NCBI RefSeq assembly: GCF_027923225.1
Contig: NZ_BSDI01000019.1
Coordinates: 124,001-188,000, forward strand
From: Phytohabitans aurantiacus
Lineage (GTDB): Bacteria > Actinomycetota > Actinomycetes > Mycobacteriales > Micromonosporaceae
Length of the DNA: 64,000 nt
Direction: 5' to 3'
Part shown: one piece after another, positions 43,483-52,150 of the stretch
Numbering within the stretch: position 1 is the stretch's first letter
Layout: each line of letters begins with the position of its first letter
Notes under the pieces: generated by a model
Told to the model about the DNA's origin: nothing
Seen by the model: the letters and a program-made list of their open reading frames with translations, nothing else
The model's database searches: none
Position numbers and translations under genes: made by a program

Positions 43483-43965
43483 ATGAAGATGAACGCTCAA
43501 CCAAGCGTAGTCGCCCGTCGTACCGTGCTGGCCGCCGGCGCCGTCGGTACGGTCGGTCTGGTGGCGGCGTGCGGGTCCGACGATTCGGGTGACTCCGCCT
43601 CCACCTCGTCCGGTTCCACCACCCCCACCGCGGCGGCACCGTCCGCCTCGTCGTCCGCCGACTCCGGCTCGACCGGCTCGAACGCGCTCGCCAGCACCAG
43701 CGAAATTCCCGTCGGCAGCGGCAAGATCTTCGAAGACGAGAAGGTCGTCATCACCCAGCCCACCGAGGGTGACTTCAAGTGCTTCAGCGCCGTCTGCACG
43801 CACCAGGGCTGTCTGGTGTCCAAGGTCGACAGTGACGCCATCACGTGTACGTGCCACCAGAGCACGTTCTCGCTGAAGGACGGCTCGGTACTGGGTGGTC
43901 CCGCGAAGTCGGCCCTGCCCGCGGCCGACATCACCGTGAGCGGCACGAGCATCAGCCTCGCGTAG
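43483..43965 (+). CDS. Rieske [2Fe-2S] lipoprotein
   Basis: 160 residues. RRTVLAAGAVGTVGLVAACG combines a twin-arginine-like pair with a lipobox Cys; a Ser/Thr/Ala-rich linker of about 40 residues follows. The Rieske cluster motifs are CTHQGC and CTCHQSTFS (C-x-H and C-x2-H). It should be an exported, membrane-anchored electron carrier. It is not next to cytochrome b or an oxygenase, so the partner is unknown. Confidence 0.88.
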   Translation: MKMNAQPSVVARRTVLAAGAVGTVGLVAACGSDDSGDSASTSSGSTTPTAAAPSASSSADSGSTGSNALASTSEIPVGSGKIFEDEKVVITQPTEGDFKCFSAVCTHQGCLVSKVDSDAITCTCHQSTFSLKDGSVLGGPAKSALPAADITVSGTSISLA

Positions 43966-43968
43966 CCC

Positions 43969-44799
43969 TCAGGAGGGCGTCTCCGGGACGGTGACGAAGT
44001 CGATGAGGCGCTCCATCGCGTTGATCAGCGGCGTTTCCACATCGTGGTACGAGTTCACTGTGGACAGGATGCGCCGCCACATGTCGGCCGGTTGCGCCAC
44101 CCCCAGTGCCCGGCAGACGCCCTCCTTCCACGGCTGACCCGGCGGGATCACCGGCCACTCCCGCAGACCCAGCCGCGCCGGCTTCACCGCCTGCCAGACA
44201 TCCACATACGGATGCCCGGTCACCAGTACGTCCGGCGAGGTGACCGCCGCCACGATCCGGCTCTCCTTCGAGCCCGCGACGAGGTGGTCGACCAGTACGC
44301 CCAGCCGGCGCCGCGGTCCCGGTGAGAAGTCCCGTACCGCCGCGGCGAGCTCGTCGATGCCGTCCAGCGGCTCGACCACCACGCCCTCGATGCGCAGGTC
44401 GTCGCCCCAGATCCGTTCCACCAGAGCGGCGTCGTGTATGCCCTCCACCCAGATCCGGCTCGCCTTCGCGACCTGCGCGCGTACGCCGTCTACGGCGATC
44501 GAGCCGGAAGCGGTGCGCTTGCGGGTTTCCTTCTGTGTCTCGGACGGCCGGCGCAGCGTCACCGGCTGGCCGTCGAGCAGAAACGCGGCCGGTTCCAGGG
44601 GAAAGTTTCGCCGCTTGCCGTGCCGGTCCTCCAGCACCACCGCGCCGTACTCGAACCCCACCACCGCACCGCAGAACCCCGAGTCGGCGTCCTCCACCAC
44701 GAGGTCGACCTCGGCGTCGACCTCCGGAATCGTCTTGCGCCGGCGTACACCCTGCTGTCGTCCGGGCAGATTGCCAGCGAGCACGTCCTCCCCATACAT
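43969..44799 (-). CDS. DUF3097 family protein
   Basis: 276 residues from MYGEDVLAGN (44799); an in-frame extension upstream would overlap the divergent gene and looks non-coding. The sequence (VWVEGIHDAALVERIWGDDLR-like: RIWVEGIHDAALVERIWGDD; VLVDHLVAGSKESRIVA; VTGHPYVDVWQAVKP) matches what I recall of DUF3097, a conserved actinobacterial family. The WVEGxHDAxLVE and DHLVxGSKE segments resemble a TOPRIM-like core, suggesting nucleic acid metabolism (inference). Its stop lies three bases from that of the Rieske gene, convergent. Confidence 0.75.
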   Translation of the reverse strand: MYGEDVLAGNLPGRQQGVRRRKTIPEVDAEVDLVVEDADSGFCGAVVGFEYGAVVLEDRHGKRRNFPLEPAAFLLDGQPVTLRRPSETQKETRKRTASGSIAVDGVRAQVAKASRIWVEGIHDAALVERIWGDDLRIEGVVVEPLDGIDELAAAVRDFSPGPRRRLGVLVDHLVAGSKESRIVAAVTSPDVLVTGHPYVDVWQAVKPARLGLREWPVIPPGQPWKEGVCRALGVAQPADMWRRILSTVNSYHDVETPLINAMERLIDFVTVPETPS

Positions 44800-44887
44800 G
44801 AATCGGACGCTAGCGCCGTGGGTACGCCGGACCACGCAGACGCGCCGCAACCGAGACAGGGCAGCGGGCAGCACGTACTCTTGCCGC

Positions 44888-45673
44888 ATGTTCCCCGCAG
44901 CAGCGGCGACGTTGGCGGCGCGCCGGTCCAGCCGGTTCGTCGCGTGGGTTCGTGCGTGGCGCGCCGGATTGGTGCCGTACGACGAGGTCGCCGACGAAAT
45001 CGCCGGAGACGAGGAGCACCTGGTCGCCGACGCACCAGGCACGTGGACAGACGTGCCGCTCGGTGACGCCCTCCCGGCACTGTCCAAGTTGAGCCCCGAC
45101 GACATCCGGCTCGCGCTGCCCGCCCCCGGCGACCCGCGCGGCCTGCCGGTCCACGGGCCGTTCACGGGCGCGGCGCTCATCGCCGGCGAAGCCGTCGTGG
45201 CGCGCGGCCTGGGTTTCATCCCCGAGGTGCGCAGTCACACGTCCGGCTCCGGCGTGACGTTCGAGACCGTGCTCTGGCGCGTGTACCCGCTGCCCGACGC
45301 CCCACTGCCCGCCGGCGATCCCACCGCCGCCGAGGCCGAAGCCGACCTGTCGGCCGCACTCGCCGAGGCCACCGCCGCCCTCACCCGGCTCGACGTGGCA
45401 CAGTGGCGCCCCGAGCTGGCCGGCGCCCTCGCCGCACTCCGCCGCCCCGACTCGGGTATCGACCTGCCGCCCGGCTTCGACCCGCGCGCCCGGCGCGTGT
45501 TCGCCCGAGCGAGCGTCCTCGACCGCGTGCTGGTACTGGCCGAGCACGCCGCGCCCGGCGGCGCCGTCAACGGCTACGAGGCCCAACAACGCGACGCCGC
45601 CCTGCGCCCGTTGACAACGGCGTGCCGCCGCGCTCTGGTAGCCGCCTGCAACTCCCCCTTACGCCCCGAATAA
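44888..45673 (+). CDS. Uncharacterised protein, divergent from DUF3097 gene
   Basis: 261 residues, not recognised. The sequence is Ala/Asp-rich with VADEIAGDEEHLVADAPGTW near the N-terminus, a central GFIPEVRSHTSGSGVTFETVLWRVYPLPD, and a helical C-terminal half. No signal peptide or membrane segment. The ATG at 44888 is preceded at six bases by TACTCT, a plausible -10 box of a leaderless mRNA, and there is no ribosome-binding site. The divergent pairing with DUF3097 may be functional. Confidence 0.65.
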   Translation: MFPAAAATLAARRSSRFVAWVRAWRAGLVPYDEVADEIAGDEEHLVADAPGTWTDVPLGDALPALSKLSPDDIRLALPAPGDPRGLPVHGPFTGAALIAGEAVVARGLGFIPEVRSHTSGSGVTFETVLWRVYPLPDAPLPAGDPTAAEAEADLSAALAEATAALTRLDVAQWRPELAGALAALRRPDSGIDLPPGFDPRARRVFARASVLDRVLVLAEHAAPGGAVNGYEAQQRDAALRPLTTACRRALVAACNSPLRPE

Positions 45674-45692
45674 CCCCCCTTTTCTTTTCGTC

Positions 45693-45768
45693 GATCAAGG
45701 GCAAATGCACGTGCTTTGATCTCATTTCCGCGTGCATTTGCCCTTGATCCATGCAATCGCCCTTGATC
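45693..45768 (+). repeat. Family 2 three-arm element, copy 5
   Basis: Complete 76-bp copy: arm 45693-45714, 13-base loop with GATCTC, arm 45728-45749, half-arm 45750-45768. It occupies most of the 172-bp gap between the uncharacterised gene ending at 45673 and the DUF3800-like gene. Confidence 0.88.
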
Positions 45769-45845
45769 GCGATCGCTATCGCACGTCGCGCCGCCATCAA
45801 TTCGGGGGCAGCGCGCCAGCGCTTCCGTGTGCTATCAATCAGGCC

Positions 45846-46370
45846 GTGCCGTTTCACGCCTTCACCGACGAGACAAAAGAACGCCGCTACGTCATGGTCG
45901 CGGCGATTCTCGCGCCATCGCACCTATCGACGGCACGCAGCGCGATGAGATCACTTATCCTCCCCCGACAGCGCCGCATCCACCTACACAAAGAGAGCGA
46001 TGCGCGACGCAAGCAGATCCTCGACGCCGTCGTCGCGTTCGGGACACGGGCAATCGTGTACGACGGTGGTCGCTTCGGCGGCCGATACAAGGCGGCACGC
46101 GACGCCTGTCTCGCCCGGATGGTGACAGACCTGGTCGCCCTAGGTGTCGAACGCTTCGTCCTCGAAACCGAGGAAGGCACGCTGAAAAGCGACCGCCGCT
46201 TGATCAGCGGTCTGCTTCGCGACGCCGGATCACAACTGCCCTTCTACCATCTGCTCGCTAAAGAGGAATGCCTGCTCGGCGTTCCGGACGCTATCGCATG
46301 GTCCTGGGCGCGCGGTGGTCATTGGCGAAGGCGCGTCGAGGAAATCGTGGACGATGTCAGAAGGGCCTGA
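45846..46370 (+). CDS. DUF3800-like protein
   Basis: 174 residues from GTG 45846 (MPFHAFTDETKERRYVMVAA). The opening FTDE and following hydrophobic strand, the HLHKES segment and VERFVLETEEG fit an RNase H-like fold such as DUF3800, where acidic residues cluster. Many DUF3800 proteins lie in mobile or defence contexts, but this one is solitary. No ribosome-binding site; TATCAA lies seven bases upstream, so it may be leaderless. The call is by eye. Confidence 0.55.
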   Translation: MPFHAFTDETKERRYVMVAAILAPSHLSTARSAMRSLILPRQRRIHLHKESDARRKQILDAVVAFGTRAIVYDGGRFGGRYKAARDACLARMVTDLVALGVERFVLETEEGTLKSDRRLISGLLRDAGSQLPFYHLLAKEECLLGVPDAIAWSWARGGHWRRRVEEIVDDVRRA

Positions 46371-46507
46371 CTCTGGAAAGCGCCCCGGAAAGCGCGAAAC
46401 CCGGCCCGCCCACCGTCCGGAAGGCTACCGGGTTCACTTCCAAGCGCTACTGCACTTGGCTCCTCAAAGCTAACCCACCCAACGACCACCGTCAAGGCGA
46501 CACCGGA

Positions 46508-47290
46508 TCAGATCTCGTCCAGCAGATCGACCACCGAATCGATGATGCGCGACGGGCGATACGGATAGCGTTCGGCCTCGGCGCGAGAACTGATCCCCGT
46601 CAGCACGAGGATCGTCTCCAGCCCCGCCTCCAGCCCGCACAACACATCGGTATCCATCCGGTCACCGATCATCGCCGTCGTCTCGGAATGCGCCTCGATC
46701 GTATTGAGCGCCGATCGCATCATCATCGGATTCGGCTTGCCGACGAAGTACGGCTCGACGCCGGTCGCCTTGGAGATCATGGCTGCCACCGAGCCAGCGG
46801 CTGGCAGCGCGCCCTCGATCGACGGGCCGGTCGGGTCAGGGTTCGTACAGATGAACCGCGCCCCACCGTTGATCAGCCGGACGGCCTTGGTGATCGCCTC
46901 GAAGCTGTACGTGCGGGTCTCGCCCAGCACGACGTAGTCCGGCTCGAAGTCGGTCAGGATGTATCCGACCGCGTGCATCGCGGTGGTCAGTCCCGCCTCA
47001 CCGATGACGTACGCGGTGCCGCCCGGCCGCTGGTCGGCAAGGAACTGCGCGGTGGCGAGCGCCGCCGTCCAGATGGCGTGCTCGGGCACCTCGAAGCCCA
47101 TCCGGGTCAGCCGCGCCTGCAGGTCGCGCGGCGTGTAGATGGAGTTGTTGGTCAGTACCAGGAACGGCTTGCCGGATGCCCGGAGCCGGTTGATGAACTC
47201 GGGTGCGCCCGGCACCGGCTGGCCCTCGTGGACCAGCACGCCGTCCATGTCCGTAAGCCAGCTCTCCACCGGCTTCCGCCGATCACTCAC
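46508..47290 (-). CDS. HAD-IIA family sugar phosphatase, NagD-like
   Basis: 260 residues. HAD motifs: WLTDMDGVLVHEG (motif I DxDG-type), VLTNNS (motif II), KPNPMMMRSAL (motif III Lys) and MIGDRMDTDVLCGLEAG (motif IV). The cap type is IIA, as in NagD, which dephosphorylates nucleotides and sugar phosphates. It lies 24 bases after hemH and is probably the last gene of the fabG-fabI-hemH operon. Confidence 0.9.
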   Translation of the reverse strand: MSDRRKPVESWLTDMDGVLVHEGQPVPGAPEFINRLRASGKPFLVLTNNSIYTPRDLQARLTRMGFEVPEHAIWTAALATAQFLADQRPGGTAYVIGEAGLTTAMHAVGYILTDFEPDYVVLGETRTYSFEAITKAVRLINGGARFICTNPDPTGPSIEGALPAAGSVAAMISKATGVEPYFVGKPNPMMMRSALNTIEAHSETTAMIGDRMDTDVLCGLEAGLETILVLTGISSRAEAERYPYRPSRIIDSVVDLLDEI

Positions 47291-47314
47291 TGTGTCTCCT
47301 GCTCGCTCGGTCGC

Positions 47315-48295
47315 TCACCGCCGGCCTCCCTTGCTCATGCAGCACCCAGCGTGACACGTGTCCCGAGCGGGCAGCGTACCCGCGTCGACGCACTCGCGCA
47401 CCAGGTCACGGACCATTGCGACGAAGCGCGGGTCGGTTCCCGGCGTGCCCGCGCGGGCGTACGCCATGCCGAGCCGCCGCGCGGTGTCGGCGGCTTCGTT
47501 GTCGAGGTCCCAAATCACCTCAAGATGGTCCGAGACGAACCCGATCGGGCTGACCACGACGCCCGCCACGCCCTTGTCGGCCAGCGCGCGCAGGTGGTCG
47601 TTGACGTCCGGCTCCAACCATGGCACGTGCGGCGGGCCGCTGCGGCTCTGCCACACCAGGTCCCACGGCAGGTCGGGCGCCCCGAGCGACGCCACCAGCG
47701 CGGCTGTCTCGTTGAGCTGCTTCTCATAGAGCCCACCGTCTGGCCCAGCTGTGGAAGCCATGGAAACCGGGATCGAATGCGCTGTGAACACCAGCCGGAC
47801 GTCGCCAGCGGGCAACGTTGCCCGCGCCGCCCGTACCGCATCGGCGTGCGGCTCGACGAAGCCCGGGTGGTCGTGGAAGTGTCGCAGCTTCTCGATGACC
47901 GGCGCGTCGGGCCCGACCGCCGCCCGCGCCGCCGCGATGTCCTCCAGATACTGCCGGCACGACGAGTACCCGCCGTACGCGCTCGTCACGAACGCCAGCG
48001 CGTGCCGCACGCCGTCGTCGCGCATCTGCGCGACGGTGTCGGCGAGCATGGGGTGCCAGTTGCGATTGCCCCAGTAGACCGGCATGTCAGATCCGGCCCG
48101 CAGCGCCTCCAGCAGCTCGCGGCACTGCTGGTTGATCGGAGACACCCCACCGAAGTGCTGGTAGTGCTGCGCCACCTCGGCCAGCCGTTCCGGCGGCACG
48201 TTTCGGCCGCGGGTCACGTTGGCAAGGAACGGGAGCACGTCGTCGGGGTGTTCCGGCCCGCCGAACGACACCAGCAGCAACGCGTCGTACGCCAT
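47315..48295 (-). CDS. hemH: Ferrochelatase (coproporphyrin ferrochelatase type)
   Basis: 326 residues. N-terminal ALLLVSFGGPEHPDDVLPFL, GGVSPINQQCRELL, the FVTSAYGGYSSCRQYLEDI segment, the catalytic-His region VFTAHSIPVSM and VVSPIGFVSDHLEVIWDLDNEA are all ferrochelatase landmarks. The C-terminal DTCHAGCCM, with an upstream Cys in VRECVDAG, fits the [2Fe-2S] cluster of actinobacterial ferrochelatases. In this phylum the enzyme inserts iron into coproporphyrin III. Same position as hemZ/hemH after inhA in mycobacteria. Confidence 0.93.
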   Translation of the reverse strand: MAYDALLLVSFGGPEHPDDVLPFLANVTRGRNVPPERLAEVAQHYQHFGGVSPINQQCRELLEALRAGSDMPVYWGNRNWHPMLADTVAQMRDDGVRHALAFVTSAYGGYSSCRQYLEDIAAARAAVGPDAPVIEKLRHFHDHPGFVEPHADAVRAARATLPAGDVRLVFTAHSIPVSMASTAGPDGGLYEKQLNETAALVASLGAPDLPWDLVWQSRSGPPHVPWLEPDVNDHLRALADKGVAGVVVSPIGFVSDHLEVIWDLDNEAADTARRLGMAYARAGTPGTDPRFVAMVRDLVRECVDAGTLPARDTCHAGCCMSKGGRR

Positions 48296-48407
48296 GCCCC
48301 TATCCTGCCCTAACCCAAAATCTTCAAGAGACAGGCGTGAGCTACCGCGACGTCCGCCGCGCGCAAGACCGCTGCTCCCGCGGCCTCACCGTCCGCGGTC
48401 CACACCC

Positions 48408-49190
48408 CTAGGCGCCGACCGCGTGGAATCCCCCGTCGACGTGGATGATCTCGCCCGTCGTGGCGGGGAACCAGTCCGACAGCAGCGCCAGGCACGCCTT
48501 CGCCGCTGACTCCTGGTCGCCGAGGTCCCAGCCGAGCGGCGCCCGCCTGACCCACTCGTCTTCGAACTTCTCGAAGCCCGGAATCGACTTGGCCGCCATC
48601 GTGCGCAGCGGACCGGCCGAGACCAGGTTGCTGCGGATGCCCTGGCTGCCCAGGTGCAGCGCCAGATAGCGCGACGCCGACTCCAGGCCGGCCTTCGCGA
48701 CGCCCATCCAGTCGTACACCGGCCAGGCCAGCTGCGCGTCGAAGGTGAGCCCGACGAACGCGCTGCCCTGGCCCATCAGCGGGAGCGCGGCCGATGCGAG
48801 GCTCTTGTAGGAGTACGTCGAGACGTGCAGTGCGGTGGCCACGTCTTCCCACGGCGCCGACATGAACCCGCCGCCGAGGCAGCTCTGCGGCGCGAACCCG
48901 ATCGAGTGCACGACGCCGTCCAGCCCGTCGACGTGCTCGCGTACCTTGTCGGCGAGCCCGTCCAGGTGCTCCTTGTTCTGCACGTCGAGCTCAATGACCG
49001 GCGCCTCTTTGGGCAGCCGCTTGGCGATCCGCTCGACCAGCGACAGCCGGCCGAACCCGGTGAGCACGACAGTGGCGCCCTGCTCCTGGGCGAGTTTCGC
49101 GACCGAGAACGCGATCGACTGGTCGGTGATGATCCCGGTGACGAGCAGCCGCTTACCGGCCAGCAGTCCAGACAACTCGAAACCCTCCAA
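48408..49190 (-). CDS. fabI: Enoyl-ACP reductase (NADH-dependent), InhA/FabI
   Basis: 260 residues, short-chain dehydrogenase fold of the FabI/InhA type: LLVTGIITDQSIAFSVAKLAQ at the N-terminus, VVHSIGFAPQSCLGGGF, and the Tyr-x6-Lys catalytic pair in VYDWMGVAKAGLES. Reduces the trans-2 double bond in the last step of each fatty acid elongation cycle. Five bases after fabG and 112 before hemH, the mabA-inhA-hemH order of mycobacteria. Confidence 0.94.
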   Translation of the reverse strand: MEGFELSGLLAGKRLLVTGIITDQSIAFSVAKLAQEQGATVVLTGFGRLSLVERIAKRLPKEAPVIELDVQNKEHLDGLADKVREHVDGLDGVVHSIGFAPQSCLGGGFMSAPWEDVATALHVSTYSYKSLASAALPLMGQGSAFVGLTFDAQLAWPVYDWMGVAKAGLESASRYLALHLGSQGIRSNLVSAGPLRTMAAKSIPGFEKFEDEWVRRAPLGWDLGDQESAAKACLALLSDWFPATTGEIIHVDGGFHAVGA

Positions 49191-49194
49191 AGAG

Positions 49195-49899
49195 TCAGTG
49201 CCCCATGCCCAAGCCGCCGTCCACCGGGATGACCGCCCCGGAGACGTACCCGGCAGCGTCGCCGGCCAGCCAGGTGACGACGCCCGCCACCTCGTCGGCG
49301 ATCGCGAACCGCCCCGCCGGGATCGCCTTCAGGTACTCCGCCTTGCGCTCCTCCGGCAGCACGGCCGTCATATCCGTCTCGACGAAGCCGGGCGCTACCA
49401 CGTTGGCGGTGATGTTACGGCTGCCCAGCTCACGGGTGATCGACCGGGCGACGCCTACGAGCCCCGCCTTGCTGGCCGCGTAGTTGACCTGGCCCACCGA
49501 GCCGTACAGGCCGACCACCGACGAGATGAAGATCATCCGGCCCCAGCGCGCCCGCAGCATCTTGGTCGCCGCGCGCTTGGCCACCCGGTACGACCCGGTC
49601 AGGTTGGTGTCGAGGACCCGCGTGAACTGCTCCTCCGACATCCGCAGCAGCAGCGTGTCGTCGGTGATGCCCGCGTTCGCCACCAGCACCTCGACCGGGC
49701 CCAGCTCCGCCTCGATCGCGGTGAAGGCCGCGTCGACCGACGCCGTGTCCGTGATGTCACACTGGACGCCGAACAGCCCCTCGGGCGCCCCTGAGCCCCG
49801 GTGCGTGACGGCCACCCGGTCGCCCTGCTTCGCGAACGCCTGGGCGATCGCCAACCCGATCCCCCGGTTGCCGCCGGTCACCAGCACCGTGCGCGACAT
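49195..49899 (-). CDS. fabG: 3-oxoacyl-ACP reductase
   Basis: 234 residues, classical SDR: NADPH-binding VLVTGGNRGIGLAIAQAF, VLVANAGITDD (NAG), catalytic Ser in FISSVVGLYGS and Tyr/Lys in NYAASKAGLVG, C-terminal GAVIPVDGGLGMGH. Reduces 3-ketoacyl-ACP. It corresponds to MabA/FabG1 and starts the operon with fabI. The upstream 110 bases separate it from a divergent histidine kinase gene. Confidence 0.94.
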   Translation of the reverse strand: MSRTVLVTGGNRGIGLAIAQAFAKQGDRVAVTHRGSGAPEGLFGVQCDITDTASVDAAFTAIEAELGPVEVLVANAGITDDTLLLRMSEEQFTRVLDTNLTGSYRVAKRAATKMLRARWGRMIFISSVVGLYGSVGQVNYAASKAGLVGVARSITRELGSRNITANVVAPGFVETDMTAVLPEERKAEYLKAIPAGRFAIADEVAGVVTWLAGDAAGYVSGAVIPVDGGLGMGH

Positions 49900-50010
49900 T
49901 GTGTCCCCCTACGTCGTGTGGGCGTGCCGCACAGACATTACCGGGGTATGACCTTGCGGTTGGCACCGTGGTATCACGACCGCACTGGTCACCGCCCGTA
50001 ACCTGCCATC

Positions 50011-51204
50011 GTGGGATCGTTCCTTCGCATGGCCTGGCACTGGCTGCGCCGCACCCTCGGCGGCCCGGACTATCCGCCTGTCCAGTTGGGGCCGCGCTGG
50101 CGACGGCTGGCGTCGTTCGGTGCGGTCCTGCTCGTCGGGCTCGGCGTCGTGACCGTCCAGTACCTGCACGACGACCGCAGGCTGCCGATGGCCCTGGCGG
50201 TGATACTGAGCGTGCTCGCCGTACTGCCGCTCCCGTTCCTGCTCTCCCGGCCGCTCGTGGCCTGGCGGCTGATGATGGTCGCGCAGCTGTTCGGCACGTT
50301 CAACCGCCACAATGACATCTGGCCGTGGGCGCCCACCCAGATCGCGATCAGCCTCGTGGTGCTGCTGGTCGTCGCCGCCCGGGTCGACCGGCCGATCGTG
50401 GTGTGGATCGGTCTCATCACCCTGATCCCGGTCTGGATCTTCGTGGACCCTGGCAACCAGGCCGGCGTCGCGCTGCTCTACACGGTCGTGATCGTCGTCG
50501 GTGACCTGATCGGCCGGAACGCCCGGATCAAGCGAGCGCTCACGGAGCAGTCCGAGGTCAGCGAGCTGGAAAAGGCCCGCCGCGCGGTACTGGAGGAGCG
50601 CACGCGGATCGCGCGCGAGCTGCACGACGTGGTCGCGCACCACATGTCGATGATCGCGGTACAGGCCGAGACCGCCCCGTACCGGCTCGGCGACCTGCCC
50701 GACCCCGTGCGTGACGAGTTCACGGGGATCGCGGGGGCGGCCCGAGGCGCGCTGACCGAGATGCGCCGGCTGCTGGGCGTACTGCGCAGCGACTCCGCCG
50801 AGCCGCTCAAGGCGCCGCAGCCGAGCCTCGCCGACCTGCCCGAACTCGTGGCCACCGCCCAGCGCGCCGGCGTCCAGGTCGAACTCGACGCCGCCAACGG
50901 CCCCGAACCGCCCGAGCCGGTCGGCCTGGCCGCCTACCGCATCGTGCAGGAGGCGCTCGCCAACGCCACACGTCACGCACCCGGCGCCCCCGTACGCGTG
51001 GAGATCCACCCCTGGAGCCGCCAGCTCCTCATCCGCGTCCACAATGGACCTAGTGCCCAGCCGGCACCCGAGGCCGCTGGCGAGGGGCATGGGCTCGCCG
51101 GGATGCGGGAGCGGGCGGTACTGCTTGGTGGCGAGTTCGAGGCGGCACCCACGGATGACGGCGGCTTCGAGGTCGACGCTCGGTTACCCTACGACCAGAC
51201 ATGA
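50011..51204 (+). CDS. Sensor histidine kinase, NarX/DesK type (HisKA_3)
   Basis: 397 residues. Several membrane segments in the first 170 residues, then HisKA_3 with the phospho-acceptor His in RIARELHDVVAHHMSMIAVQAE, N box AYRIVQEALANATRHAPG and G box GHGLAGMRERAVLLGGEF. GTG start at 50011 is exactly six bases after TAACCT, a good -10 box, and lacks a ribosome-binding site, so a leaderless mRNA is likely. Overlaps its regulator by four bases. Confidence 0.93.
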   Translation: MGSFLRMAWHWLRRTLGGPDYPPVQLGPRWRRLASFGAVLLVGLGVVTVQYLHDDRRLPMALAVILSVLAVLPLPFLLSRPLVAWRLMMVAQLFGTFNRHNDIWPWAPTQIAISLVVLLVVAARVDRPIVVWIGLITLIPVWIFVDPGNQAGVALLYTVVIVVGDLIGRNARIKRALTEQSEVSELEKARRAVLEERTRIARELHDVVAHHMSMIAVQAETAPYRLGDLPDPVRDEFTGIAGAARGALTEMRRLLGVLRSDSAEPLKAPQPSLADLPELVATAQRAGVQVELDAANGPEPPEPVGLAAYRIVQEALANATRHAPGAPVRVEIHPWSRQLLIRVHNGPSAQPAPEAAGEGHGLAGMRERAVLLGGEFEAAPTDDGGFEVDARLPYDQT

Positions 51205-51869
51205 TCCGGGTACTCATCGTCGACGATCAGGCAATGGTGCGGCAGGGCTTCGGAGCCCTGCTGGCGGCCCAACACGACCTGCTCGTGGTCGGCGACGCCG
51301 CCAACGGCGCCGACGCGGTCACCGCCGCGCGCCGCCTCGACCCTGACGTCGTACTGATGGACGTGCGCATGCCGGTCCTCGACGGCCTGGAGGCGACCCG
51401 CCGCCTCATCGGCAACCGCCCGACCGGCAGCGAACGCCCACGCGTGCTGATCCTGACCACGTTCGACCTCGACGACTACGTCTACGAGGCGCTGCGGGCC
51501 GGAGCGAGCGGCTTCCTACTCAAAGACGCACCCGCCGCCGACCTCGTACAGGCCGTACGCGTCGTCGCGGCCGGCGAGGCGCTGCTCGCGCCGTCGGTGA
51601 CCCGGCGGCTGATCGCCGAGTTCGCCGCGCGCCCCAGCCGCGACCGTCCCCGCCCCACCGCACTCAACGCGCTCACCCCGCGCGAAACCGAGGTCCTGCG
51701 GTTGATCGCACGTGGACGGTCCAATGCGGAGATTGCCGCCGAGCTCGTGGTGGCCGAGCAGACCGTGAAGACCCACATTGGACGCATCCTCGCCAAACTC
51801 AACCTGCGCGACCGCGCGCAGGCGGTCATCCTGGCCTACGAAACGGGCCTCGTGGCGGTCGGCGAGTAA
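51201..51869 (+). CDS. NarL/FixJ-family response regulator
   Basis: 222 residues: receiver domain with VLIVDDQ, phospho-acceptor Asp in VVLMDVRMPVLDG, ILTTFDLDDYVYEA and FLLKDAP; LuxR-type C-terminal helix-turn-helix (LTPRETEVLRLIARGRSNAEIAAEL). ATGA overlap with the kinase gene. Output genes unknown; a leader-peptide-like locus follows 170 bases downstream. Confidence 0.93.
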   Translation: MIRVLIVDDQAMVRQGFGALLAAQHDLLVVGDAANGADAVTAARRLDPDVVLMDVRMPVLDGLEATRRLIGNRPTGSERPRVLILTTFDLDDYVYEALRAGASGFLLKDAPAADLVQAVRVVAAGEALLAPSVTRRLIAEFAARPSRDRPRPTALNALTPRETEVLRLIARGRSNAEIAAELVVAEQTVKTHIGRILAKLNLRDRAQAVILAYETGLVAVGE

Positions 51870-52040
51870 CCAACCGGCTCTCCCCACACCACGCCGGACG
51901 GACCAGCATGGTTGGCCGCACGGCTGGGATGGCTACTGGCCTTCGGGGTGATTTTGGTTGCCGCGTGCCGGGTCTGGTCACCTGATGGGTATACGATGTC
52001 GGACGGTTCTGAGCCCGGACGACCTTTGGAGGTGATCGCT

Positions 52041-52094
52041 GTGCGAGATAGCGATCCCCCTAGTCATAGCCGGGCCGCGCGCCCTCCCTTCTGA
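52041..52094 (+). CDS. Candidate 17-residue leader peptide
   Basis: GTG at 52041 is preceded, eight bases from the core, by GGAGGTGATC (52028-52037), an almost perfect anti-16S complement and the strongest ribosome-binding site in the window. The peptide is MRDSDPPSHSRAARPPF, with two Pro-Pro pairs that could slow ribosomes. A UUCG-loop hairpin follows its stop and a second small ORF follows that. This is the layout of an attenuator or uORF, but no regulated large gene lies downstream. Confidence 0.45.
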   Translation: MRDSDPPSHSRAARPPF

Positions 52095-52099
52095 GCCAC

Positions 52100-52115
52100 C
52101 CGGTTTCGACCGGGC
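52100..52115 (+). promoter_or_regulatory. Stable UUCG-tetraloop hairpin after leader peptide
   Basis: CCCGGT (52100-52105), TTCG, ACCGGG (52110-52115): a perfect 6-bp stem with a tetraloop, five bases after the leader stop. No T-run follows, so it is not a standard terminator; a regulatory or stabilising role is possible. Confidence 0.45.
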
Positions 52116-52150
52116 GTGCCTTCGTGCCCTGTCGCCACGGGAGATCCGCC

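Noticed and set aside
43969..45219. Longer version of the DUF3097 gene starting at 45219
   Set aside because: The extension overlaps the divergent gene at 44888, is rich in Pro/Arg/Ala and lacks family similarity; MYGEDVLAGN at 44799 is the natural start.
46371..46507. Possible tRNA or structured RNA in the 137-bp convergent gap (ACCCGG/CCGGGT stem)
   Set aside because: No cloverleaf or T-loop consensus could be formed; at most a weak hairpin between convergent genes.
51912..52094. 60-residue lipoprotein-like ORF starting TTG at 51912
   Set aside because: It contains a lipobox-like LVAAC but has no ribosome-binding site, while an excellent one sits before the in-frame GTG at 52041; the short peptide is the better reading.
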